This document shows, one piece after another, positions 7,221 to 13,429 of a stretch of DNA of 15,667 bases; positions within the stretch are counted from its first letter, which is position 1; each line of letters starts with the position of its first letter. The notes below the pieces were generated by a model, which worked only from the letters and a program-made list of their open reading frames with translations, was not told the origin of the DNA and made no database searches. The position numbers were made by a program, and so were the translations under genes. The stretch comes from Sporosarcina sp. (GTDB taxonomy: Bacteria; Bacillota; Bacilli; Bacillales_A; Planococcaceae), in contig JARIDM010000007.1 of assembly GCA_029263945.1 (NCBI GenBank), positions 1 through 15,667 of the forward strand, written 5' to 3'.

Positions 7221-7877
7221 GTTGAGGAGTTGTTTACAATTCATAATTACGATTCATATATAGAAGCACATTTACAAGAAAAGTCTGCCTTCATTCAAAA
7301 TATGGAGGATTATGCAAGGGAAAACCATGTACCGATTATGGGGAGTAGGGCAATTGATACTTTTATCGGTATACTCTCTCTCCAAAATCCAAAGAGATTC
7401 CTTGAAATTGGCAGTGCGATTGGCTATTCTTCTATTAGAATTGCAGAAGCATTTCCTGAAATAGAGATTACTACGATTGAACGAAACACAGGCCGTTATG
7501 AAAAAGCAATTGAATATATTGAAGCATCAGACGTTTCTTCTCAAATTCAAATTATACAGGCAGACGCGTTAGAGTTGTCGATTGAAGAAAACTTGGAAGG
7601 CCCTTATGATGCGCTTTTTATTGATGCAGCAAAAGGCCAATACCAACGTTTTTTTGAGAAGTATTCGCCTCTTATTAAGCCGGGAGGCGTTATTTATTGC
7701 GACAATATGTTCATGCATGGTATGGTTTTGCAGGAAGATCAAGAACTTCCAAGACGAAAGCGTACAATGATTCGAAATTTACGTAGTTTTATGGCTTGGA
7801 TCATGCCGCATGAAGACTATAACGCAACGCTTCTTCCTGTTGGGGATGGGCTTTTAATTGCAATTAAAAAAGAATAA
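7212..7877 (+). CDS. trmR: tRNA 5-hydroxyuridine methyltransferase (YrrM/TrmR), class I O-methyltransferase
   Basis: SAM-dependent methyltransferase (methyltransferase_3 family). In B. subtilis the family makes 5-methoxyuridine at the wobble position from 5-hydroxyuridine. Motif I FLEIGSAIGYS (residues 63-73), TTIERN with SAM-ribose Glu90, FIDAAKGQY (Asp138) and YCDN (Asp164, Asn165) are all intact. The start is uncertain. ATG 7212 lies in the right arm of the palindrome and has no Shine-Dalgarno sequence, while the frame is blocked by TAA at 7200. TTG 7230 would give a length close to the B. subtilis protein as I recall it. ATT 7239 has GAGGAG (7224-7229) at 9 nt but would be a rare start. 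Up to 221 aa. Confidence 0.88.
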   Translation: MKLVEELFTIHNYDSYIEAHLQEKSAFIQNMEDYARENHVPIMGSRAIDTFIGILSLQNPKRFLEIGSAIGYSSIRIAEAFPEIEITTIERNTGRYEKAIEYIEASDVSSQIQIIQADALELSIEENLEGPYDALFIDAAKGQYQRFFEKYSPLIKPGGVIYCDNMFMHGMVLQEDQELPRRKRTMIRNLRSFMAWIMPHEDYNATLLPVGDGLLIAIKKE

Positions 7878-7934
7878 TAGTAGAATTGCCGTTTGTAAAA
7901 GTGAAGAACCTTTGCAACCGAAAGGGAGTCAAAA

Positions 7935-8594
7935 ATGGGTAAGCATAAACCACTCGTTATCGGAATCGCAGGTGGTTCCGGTTCTGGTAAGACGAGCGTG
8001 ACAAATTCAATATACGATGTGTTTAAAGATAATTCTGTTGTCGTTATCGGTCAAGATTTTTACTATAAAGATCAATCTCATCTTGTTTATGAAGAACGAC
8101 TAGAGACGAATTACGATCATCCATTAGCTTTTGATACTGACTTACTCATAGCGCATCTCAAAATGTTGCTTCAGTCAAAGTCAATTGAAAAGCCAATTTA
8201 TGACTATGCGAATCATACACGCTCAAATACAACGGTTATGATTGAACCGAAAGATGTGATTATCGTTGAAGGAATTCTTGTTCTGGAAGACGTGGAGCTA
8301 CGAAGTTTAATGGATATTAAATTATTTGTTGATACAGATGCAGATTTACGTATCATTCGTCGTATCATGCGTGACATTAAAGAACGAGGTCGTACAATCG
8401 ATTCAGTTGTCGATCAGTACATGTCTGTTGTGCGTCCAATGCACAATCAATTCATAGAACCGACAAAAAAATATGCAGACATTATTGTGCCAGAAGGTGG
8501 TCACAATAAGGTTGCGATAGATTTGATGGTTACAAAAATAAAAACAATTCTTGAAAATGGTACGGAACTATACTATGATGATGACATAAAATAA
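7935..8594 (+). CDS. udk: Uridine kinase
   Basis: Phosphorylates uridine and cytidine to UMP and CMP in pyrimidine salvage, using ATP or GTP, in the cytosol. It has 219 aa, slightly longer than the roughly 211 aa I recall for B. subtilis, with the surplus in an acidic YYDDD tail. The P-loop GGSGSGKT spans residues 13-20; QDFYYKDQSHL, YDHPLAFDTDLL and YDYANHTRS mark the nucleoside pocket, and RIIRRIMRDIKERGR is the lid. AAAGGGAG (7921-7928) precedes ATG 7935. It follows trmR by 57 bp. In B. subtilis the U32 peptidase-like genes trhP1 and trhP2 lie between trmR and udk; they are absent here. A hairpin terminator follows. Confidence 0.97.
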   Translation: MGKHKPLVIGIAGGSGSGKTSVTNSIYDVFKDNSVVVIGQDFYYKDQSHLVYEERLETNYDHPLAFDTDLLIAHLKMLLQSKSIEKPIYDYANHTRSNTTVMIEPKDVIIVEGILVLEDVELRSLMDIKLFVDTDADLRIIRRIMRDIKERGRTIDSVVDQYMSVVRPMHNQFIEPTKKYADIIVPEGGHNKVAIDLMVTKIKTILENGTELYYDDDIK

Positions 8595-8606
8595 TAGTAA
8601 CGATCC

Positions 8607-8646
8607 ACTATGCCGCATAATAAAAAATAAAGCGGCATAGTATTTT
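8607..8646 (+). terminator. Intrinsic terminator after udk
   Basis: A perfect ten-pair stem, ACTATGCCGC (8607-8616) with GCGGCATAGT (8632-8641), has a 15-nt A-rich loop and is followed by ATTTTC. The U-tract is weak and the loop large, so termination may be partial, allowing some readthrough into greA. Confidence 0.7.
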
Positions 8647-8675
8647 CATGAATAGTCTTATGAGGAGTGATGGGA

Positions 8676-9152
8676 ATGATTACGGAAAAGAAGTTTCCGA
8701 TGACTGCCGCTGGAAAAGTTAAATTAGAAGAAGAACTTGAATACCTGAAAATGGTGAAGCGGAAAGAAGTTGTCGAACGTATAAAAATTGCACGTGACTT
8801 TGGAGATCTGTCTGAGAACTCCGAGTATGATGCGGCGAAAGAAGATCAGTCTTTCGTGGAAGGAAGAATTTCTTCAATTGAGGGAATGATTCGCAACGCA
8901 GTTATCATTAATGAATCTGAATTTAACTCAGACGAGGTGCAATTGGGTAACACAGTTACTTTTAAAGAAATACCTGATGGTGACGAAGAAACTTATACAA
9001 TCGTTGGTTCTGCTGAAGCGAACCCACTTGAAGGGTTAATCTCCAATGATTCACCAATAGCGAAAGGTCTAATCGGACGTTCGAAAGGCGAAGAAGTAAA
9101 GATTAATACGCCTGGTGGAGAAATGTCGGTTACGATTCTTAATATAAAGTAA
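8676..9152 (+). CDS. greA: Transcription elongation factor GreA
   Basis: Binds the RNA polymerase secondary channel and stimulates cleavage of backtracked RNA. It has 158 aa, the standard size. The N-terminal coiled coil contains EELEYLKMVKRKEVVERI and the tip loop DFGDLSENSEYDAAKEDQ with its acidic Asp/Glu pair. The C-terminal FKBP-like domain shows IVGSAEANP, ISNDSPIAKGLIG and TPGGEMSV. Three in-frame starts lie close together (GTG 8667, ATG 8670, ATG 8676). ATG 8676 is 8 nt after GAGGAG (8662-8667) and gives the usual short N-terminus before FPMT. It is bounded by terminators on both sides. Confidence 0.97.
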   Translation: MITEKKFPMTAAGKVKLEEELEYLKMVKRKEVVERIKIARDFGDLSENSEYDAAKEDQSFVEGRISSIEGMIRNAVIINESEFNSDEVQLGNTVTFKEIPDGDEETYTIVGSAEANPLEGLISNDSPIAKGLIGRSKGEEVKINTPGGEMSVTILNIK

Positions 9153-9163
9153 TCGTCTTGAAA

Positions 9164-9195
9164 CCGCCTTCATTTACTTGAGGGCGGATTTTTTT
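9164..9195 (+). terminator. Intrinsic terminator after greA
   Basis: A nine-pair stem, CCGCCTTCA (9164-9172) with TGAGGGCGG (9179-9187), has one G-T pair and a 6-nt loop, followed by A and seven T. It is a classic rho-independent terminator. Confidence 0.92.
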
Positions 9196-9277
9196 AGCGT
9201 GATGAAACAAATACGCACTCAATACGTCTAATAAATATATATGAACCCATTAAATCAGGTCTGGAGTTGAAGTTACT

Positions 9278-9949
9278 ATGTCTAATTCAGAAGAAAAATT
9301 ATCAAGGTTAAATAGAAGAAAGGGACGTAAACGTTCAGACAAAATCTTGAATGTTTTAATTGGTATTGTTCTACTCGCAATTGTCATTGTGACGACACTC
9401 ATTTTTTCAGGTGGCGAGAAAGAAGAAGTTAACGAAGCGTTAACAGTTCCTAAAGAAACCCAAAAAGAAACACCCGATATCGCTGAAGACGAAGAAGAAC
9501 TTGAGGACTCGGAAGGTTTAACTGAGGAAGAATCTTTATTAGAAGGTATAGACGTGTTGGAAGAAGACGATGCAGAAGTTGAAAAAGATGATGCATCTGG
9601 AATTGTTACATATTTGTATTCAGACGATAAGCTTATCGAACAGTCAATTATTAATCCCTCTTGGGAACCAATTGCAACCGAGCAGACTGGCGAACATGTA
9701 TCTGTCTATGATAAAAAGTCTGTAGACTGGGTAGAAAAAGAACAAGCAATTGCTTATGCAACAGGATTGTCTGCGGATAACATGATTACGTGGCGAATAC
9801 AAAATGGGGGAAGTCCTCAGAAGTCTGTTGGGATTGTTTCTTCAATGGACAAAGTGGAGAAGTATAGAGTGTACTTGGAGTGGGTAGACGGCGAAGGTTG
9901 GAAGCCTGAAAGACTAGATGTATTAAAAACATTAAACTTTGATTACTAA
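9278..9949 (+). CDS. yrrS: YrrS family DUF1510 membrane protein
   Basis: Protein of 223 aa and unknown function. It has a short basic N-terminus (NRRKGRKR) and one membrane helix (about residues 23-43). A very acidic, low-complexity linker rich in Glu and Asp follows (about 47-105), then a C-terminal DUF1510-type domain ending KPERLDVLKTLNFDY. The positive-inside rule predicts that the C-terminal domain is extracellular. GGAG at 9263-9266 is 11 nt before ATG 9278, a rather weak site. In B. subtilis yrrS lies next to pbpI (a penicillin-binding protein) after greA; pbpI is absent here and yrrS follows the greA terminator directly. The 82-bp gap must hold its promoter, but I see no clear match. 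Confidence 0.85.
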   Translation: MSNSEEKLSRLNRRKGRKRSDKILNVLIGIVLLAIVIVTTLIFSGGEKEEVNEALTVPKETQKETPDIAEDEEELEDSEGLTEEESLLEGIDVLEEDDAEVEKDDASGIVTYLYSDDKLIEQSIINPSWEPIATEQTGEHVSVYDKKSVDWVEKEQAIAYATGLSADNMITWRIQNGGSPQKSVGIVSSMDKVEKYRVYLEWVDGEGWKPERLDVLKTLNFDY

Positions 9950-9979
9950 AATACAAGTGTAAAGCGTGGAGGAGATCTT

Positions 9980-10672
9980 TTGAAAATTGCAGTCATTGGT
10001 GCAATGGAAGAAGAAGTTGAGTTATTAAGAAAAGAAATTAAATCAGCCAAAACAACTGTGATGGCAAATTGTGAATTTATCGAAGGGACAATTGAAGGAC
10101 GAGATGTTGTTCTTGTGAAGAGTGGAATTGGAAAAGTAAATGCAGCAATCGCGACAACTTTACTGCTTGAAAAGTTTTCGCCGACGGTTGTGTTAAATAC
10201 AGGGTCTGCAGGCGGTTTTTTAGAAACGTTAGAAGTTGGAACTGTCGTCATTTCGGAAGAAGTTCGCCATCACGATGTAGATGTCACAATCTTTGGCTAT
10301 GAACACGGGCAAGTGCCAAGTTTGCCAGCTGCTTTTAAAGCGGACCCTGCGCTCGTTGGGCATGCGGTAGAAGCCGTACAAGAAATTGGTCAGCATCCAT
10401 ATGCAACTGGGCTGATTTCATCCAGTGACACTTTTATGAGTGATCCAACGTATGTTGCACATGTGAAGACGCTCTTTCCAACGATGATTGCAGCAGAAAT
10501 GGAAGCAGCTGCAGTGGCACAAGTATGTCATCAGTTTAAAACACCTTTTGTTGTAATTCGAGCGCTATCTGATATAGCGGGTAAAGAAGCATCTATAAGT
10601 TTCGATGCGTTTTTACCAATTGCAGCTCGTCATTCAACAGAAATAGTTTTGCGTGTCATCTCGAAACTTTAA
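9980..10672 (+). CDS. mtnN: 5'-methylthioadenosine/S-adenosylhomocysteine nucleosidase
   Basis: Hydrolyses MTA, SAH and 5'-deoxyadenosine to adenine plus the thioribose or ribose product, clearing by-products of SAM use such as those from methyltransferases and polyamine synthesis. It has 230 aa, the usual length. The catalytic residues are in place: Glu12 in AMEEEVE, Glu173/Glu175 in AAEMEAAAVAQVC and Asp198 in RALSDIAG. GSAGGF and KSGIGKVNAA mark the phosphorylase fold. The start is TTG at 9980, 5 nt after GGAGGAG (9968-9974), and yields the family's MKIAVIGAM N-terminus; no ATG fits. It lies 30 bp after yrrS, so cotranscription is likely. Confidence 0.97.
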   Translation: MKIAVIGAMEEEVELLRKEIKSAKTTVMANCEFIEGTIEGRDVVLVKSGIGKVNAAIATTLLLEKFSPTVVLNTGSAGGFLETLEVGTVVISEEVRHHDVDVTIFGYEHGQVPSLPAAFKADPALVGHAVEAVQEIGQHPYATGLISSSDTFMSDPTYVAHVKTLFPTMIAAEMEAAAVAQVCHQFKTPFVVIRALSDIAGKEASISFDAFLPIAARHSTEIVLRVISKL

Positions 10673-10746
10673 ACATTTCATGGTAAGATAGATATATATA
10701 AATAGGTATTGGTTAAAATTATAGTCGCTTTAGGAGGGGAATTGTC

Positions 10747-10839
10747 ATGGATGTAACAATGTTTATCCTAATGGCAGGCGTATTTACTGTAGCAGTTGTG
10801 TCGTCAATCGTGATTTTGCGTGATGTCGGTACAGATTAA
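10747..10839 (+). CDS. 30-aa single-pass membrane peptide, unknown function
   Basis: A 31-codon frame (30 aa plus TAA) with one of the strongest ribosome sites in the window: AGGAGGGG (10732-10739), 7 nt before ATG. The peptide starts MDVTMFILMAGVF, is continuously hydrophobic to about residue 24, then ends in a short charged tail, RDVGTD. That gives one membrane helix and little else. Its layout (about 30 aa, one helix, tail with a basic residue followed by DV) recalls CydS, the small cytochrome bd oxidase subunit of bacilli, but no cydAB lies nearby, so I do not assign it. It lies 74 bp after mtnN and is closed by a strong terminator. The upstream AT-rich stretch (10690-10725) may hold a promoter, but no pair of boxes is convincing. 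Confidence 0.62.
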   Translation: MDVTMFILMAGVFTVAVVSSIVILRDVGTD

Positions 10840-10850
10840 TAAATGAGAAA

Positions 10851-10902
10851 GAGGCGTTTCCATTCGGGAGTACCCCGAATAGGGAAGCGCCTCTTCACTT
10901 TT
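10851..10902. terminator. Bidirectional terminator between small ORF and sigK
   Basis: A long stem of GAGGCGTTTCC (10851-10861) with GGAAGCGCCTC (10883-10893) has one G-T pair. It continues after a 2-nt bulge into ATTCGGG (10862-10868) with CCCGAAT (10874-10880), loop AGTAC. On the plus strand TTCACTTTT follows. On the minus strand the same hairpin is followed by TTTCTCATTTATT. It lies between converging genes and probably stops transcription from both sides. Confidence 0.85.
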
Positions 10903-10915
10903 AAACGAAAATAGG

Positions 10916-11617
10916 CTAGTCATTATATTCGTGTTTAAAAAGCTGATAGAGCTTTACGATGGCGCGTTTTTCGATTCTAGATACATAACTTCTAGAAATA
11001 TTAAGTTGTTCCGCAATGGCTTTTTGAGTCATCGGCTTATCATCGAGCAAACCATAACGTCTTTGTATGATTTCAAGTTCCCTTGTGCTCAGTTTACCGA
11101 GGTGTTTGTAAAGTCTATCTTTTTGTTCGTTTTGTTCAACCGTTGCAATGGGTGCTTCGTCATTGGTTTGCAGTAAATCAGCTATTTCCAGTGATTGGCC
11201 GTCATTTTCACCTCCAATTGGTTCGAATAAGGAGACATCCTTTTGAACTTTTTTCTGTGTGCGAAGATACATGAGAATCTCATTTTCAATACAGCGAGCC
11301 GCATAGGTTGCAAGCTTTGTTTTTCGGTCTGTTGTATACGTGTTGATCGCTTTCATCAGTCCAATGGTTCCGATGGAAATATAATCATCTAGGAATTCGT
11401 GTTTTGGATGGAATTTTTTTACGATGTGGGCGACGAGTCGCATATTACGCTCAATGAGTTCATCACGGGCGTCTTCGTCACCAGCTGCAAGTCGGGCAAG
11501 GCACGCGGCTTCCTCATCTTTAGAAAGGGGACGTTTGAATGCCTGCCCCCTTATATAGCCAATGACTGCAGGGATTTCAAGCCATAGCTGAACAATCGAC
11601 ATGACTAATCCGCTCAT
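10916..11617 (-). CDS. sigK: RNA polymerase sporulation sigma factor SigK (pro-sigma-K)
   Basis: Late mother-cell sigma factor that drives spore coat and cortex genes after pro-sequence removal by SpoIVFB. It has 233 aa. The minus-strand ATG at 11617-11615 has AGGAGG (11630-11625) 7 nt upstream; the longer frame to 11725 lacks this support. The first 20 residues, MSGLVMSIVQ onward, are hydrophobic and align in length with the B. subtilis pro-sequence as I recall it, so mature protein should begin at YIRGQAF. Region 2 is clear (RNMRLVAHIVKKF, DYISIGTIGLMKAI, LATYAARCIENEILMYL). Region 4 has RRYGL and the helix-turn-helix MTQKAIAEQLNISRSYVSRI. The frame is uninterrupted: no skin-type element splits it. 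It is convergent with the small ORF and divergent from yqeG. Confidence 0.95.
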   Translation of the reverse strand: MSGLVMSIVQLWLEIPAVIGYIRGQAFKRPLSKDEEAACLARLAAGDEDARDELIERNMRLVAHIVKKFHPKHEFLDDYISIGTIGLMKAINTYTTDRKTKLATYAARCIENEILMYLRTQKKVQKDVSLFEPIGGENDGQSLEIADLLQTNDEAPIATVEQNEQKDRLYKHLGKLSTRELEIIQRRYGLLDDKPMTQKAIAEQLNISRSYVSRIEKRAIVKLYQLFKHEYND

Positions 11618-11645
11618 TGGGCCACCTCCTCTGTCGTTGTATGTC

Positions 11646-11675
11646 AGCATATGCAGTCGTGTAGTAGCTAATGAG
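11646..11675 (-). promoter_or_regulatory. Possible sporulation (SigE/SigK-type) promoter of sigK
   Basis: On the minus strand TCATTAG (part of 11675-11668) and CATATGCT (11653-11646) are about 14 nt apart. This resembles the SigE pattern (KMATATT, 14-15 nt, CATACANT) and the SigK -10 CATANNNT, at a distance giving a leader of about 22 nt. A second CATACAAC at 11643-11636 would start transcription inside the ribosome site and is less likely. In B. subtilis sigK is first read by SigE and then autoregulated. The match is partial. Confidence 0.35.
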
Positions 11676-11762
11676 TAGTGATTTTCGATTTTTACGTCGG
11701 ACAGGCGCTCATAAGATGTCCACATTTTGAGATAGAAACAATACGTGTAAAAGTACGTGTTA

Positions 11763-11771
11763 TGTTATAAT
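11763..11771 (+). promoter_or_regulatory. Extended -10 sigma-A promoter for yqeG operon
   Basis: TGTTATAAT at 11763-11771 is a perfect TATAAT with the extended TG motif. No good -35 is present 17 nt upstream; the nearest bases are ACGTGT or GTGTAA. Transcription would begin near 11778, just before the AAGGAG ribosome site of yqeG. It is divergent from sigK. Confidence 0.75.
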
Positions 11772-11797
11772 ACTTTGAGTATCAAGGAGTGAATCAA

Positions 11798-12313
11798 ATG
11801 CTTAAAAAGTTTTTACCAGATGAGTTTTTCAAAGACATCTTTCAAATAAAGCCAGAAGATTTAAAAGCGCGCGGCATCAGAGGTGTTATCACAGATTTGG
11901 ATAACACCCTCGTTGCTTGGGATTGTCTAATCGCACCACCAGAGATTATTGACTGGTTAAGTGGTATGCAAGAGGCTGGAATTCATGTAACAATTGTGTC
12001 CAATAATAATAAACTTCGTGTGCGTGCCTTTTCTGAACCCATCCAAATTCCGTTTATTGCAAAAGCCAATAAACCTTTAGGAAACGCATTTCGTCGTGCG
12101 TTAAAGTTGATGGGTACGCGTAAGGAAGAAACAGTCGTTATCGGAGATCAGTTGTTGACAGATATTTTCGGTGGAAATCGAATGGGATTGCATACAATTC
12201 TCGTTATTCCAGTCGCAACATCAGATGCTAAAATAACGAGCTTCAACAGAAAGTTAGAAGCGAAAATAATGGCGCGTCTCAAACGTCGTGGTCTGATTAC
12301 ATGGGAGGAATAA
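11798..12313 (+). CDS. yqeG: YqeG family HAD-IIIA phosphatase
   Basis: HAD-superfamily phosphohydrolase of 171 aa. Motif I is DLDNT (nucleophile Asp and the second Asp), motif II is IVSNNNK, and the terminal motif is VIGDQLLTDIFGGNR with acidic Mg ligands. The family is related to yeast GEP4, a phosphatidylglycerophosphate phosphatase, so a lipid phosphate substrate is possible but unproven here. I chose ATG 11798 over GTG 11789 because AAGGAG (11784-11789) is then 8 nt away and family members begin at the KKFLPDE segment. It is first in a six-gene run; its last codons, encoding WEE, also serve as the yqeH ribosome site. Confidence 0.93.
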   Translation: MLKKFLPDEFFKDIFQIKPEDLKARGIRGVITDLDNTLVAWDCLIAPPEIIDWLSGMQEAGIHVTIVSNNNKLRVRAFSEPIQIPFIAKANKPLGNAFRRALKLMGTRKEETVVIGDQLLTDIFGGNRMGLHTILVIPVATSDAKITSFNRKLEAKIMARLKRRGLITWEE

Positions 12314-12315
12314 AT

Positions 12316-13413
12316 ATGGACGATATCAAATGTATTGGATGCGGCATTACCATTCAAACTGAAGATCCAAAAAAAGAAGGTTATACACCGTCGTCTTCAT
12401 TATCTAATGAGGAAGTAGTTTGTCGTCGTTGTTTTCGACTCCGTAACTATAATGAGTTACAACCAGTCTCCTTAACAAGTGATGATTTTTTAGCGATTTT
12501 AAATGAGATTGGCAGCAAAGAAGGAATGATTGTTAAGATTGTCGATATCTTTGATTTTAATGGCAGTTGGATATCTGGGCTGCATCGGTTTGTAGGTCAA
12601 AAAGACATTCTGTTAATTGGAAATAAGGCAGACCTTCTTCCGCGGTCCATTAACCCAAACAAAGTGGTCAATTGGATGAAGCGAGAAGCCTCTAAACTAG
12701 GTTTAAAACCTGTAGACGTCCTTCTTGTATCTGCTTTTAAAGGGCAAGGTATGGAAGAAGCTTTAACGGCGATAGATACGATTCGTCGCGGAAAAGATGT
12801 GTATGTTGTCGGTTGTACAAATACAGGTAAATCAACTTTTATCAACCAAATTATTAAAGGACAAACGGGGATTGGTGAAGTGATTACCACATCTCATTTC
12901 CCAGGGACGACATTAGATATGGTAGAAATTCCAATGGATGATGATCAAGCACTTTATGATACCCCAGGCATTATTAACGACCATCAAATTGCACATCATT
13001 TAGATGAGGCAGACTTAAAAGCCATTACACCTAAAAAAGAGTTGAAAACGAAAGTGTTTCAATTGAATGCTGAACAAACGCTATATATAGGTGGGCTTGC
13101 AAGATTCGATTTCATCTCTGGAGAACGTTCATCTTTTATGGTTTACGTGTCGAATAACTTGGAAATTCATCGTACTAAACTTGAAAACGCAGATGCATTG
13201 TACGAAAAGCATAAAGGAGGCATGTTATCGCCCCCATCTGAGAAGTCGATGAAGACAATGCCGGAACTCATTCGTCATGAGTTTTCGATAAAAAGAGAAA
13301 AGACAGATATCGTCATTTCAGGACTTGGTTGGATTACGGTGCAAAACCCAGGGGTCGTTGCTGTGCATGCACCGCGCGGAGTAAATGTAATCCTTCGCCC
13401 TTCACTTATCTAA
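12316..13413 (+). CDS. yqeH: Circularly permuted ribosome biogenesis GTPase YqeH
   Basis: GTPase needed for assembly of the 30S ribosomal subunit. It has 365 aa. The N-terminal zinc finger is CIGC (Cys6, Cys9) with CRRC (Cys36, Cys39). The G motifs occur in permuted order: G4 GNKADLL, G5 VSAFKG, then G1 GCTNTGKST, the G2 region with PGTT, and G3 DTPG, the hallmark of the YlqF/YqeH class. A C-terminal RNA-binding domain follows. ATG 12316 is preferred over ATG 12301 because GGGAGGA (12303-12309) is spaced for it and DIKCIGCG begins the family. It starts 2 nt after the yqeG stop, indicating translational coupling. Confidence 0.96.
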   Translation: MDDIKCIGCGITIQTEDPKKEGYTPSSSLSNEEVVCRRCFRLRNYNELQPVSLTSDDFLAILNEIGSKEGMIVKIVDIFDFNGSWISGLHRFVGQKDILLIGNKADLLPRSINPNKVVNWMKREASKLGLKPVDVLLVSAFKGQGMEEALTAIDTIRRGKDVYVVGCTNTGKSTFINQIIKGQTGIGEVITTSHFPGTTLDMVEIPMDDDQALYDTPGIINDHQIAHHLDEADLKAITPKKELKTKVFQLNAEQTLYIGGLARFDFISGERSSFMVYVSNNLEIHRTKLENADALYEKHKGGMLSPPSEKSMKTMPELIRHEFSIKREKTDIVISGLGWITVQNPGVVAVHAPRGVNVILRPSLI

Positions 13414-13429
13414 TAAGGAGCTGAATCGA

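Noticed and set aside
7582..7770. 62-codon frame inside trmR
   Set aside because: Alternative-frame shadow within the conserved methyltransferase domain.
9946..10251. 101-codon minus-strand frame over mtnN
   Set aside because: Antisense to intact mtnN and without any start signal.
11618..11725. 36-codon N-terminal extension of sigK
   Set aside because: It lacks a ribosome site, whereas the internal ATG has AGGAGG at 7 nt and gives the expected 20-residue pro-sequence.
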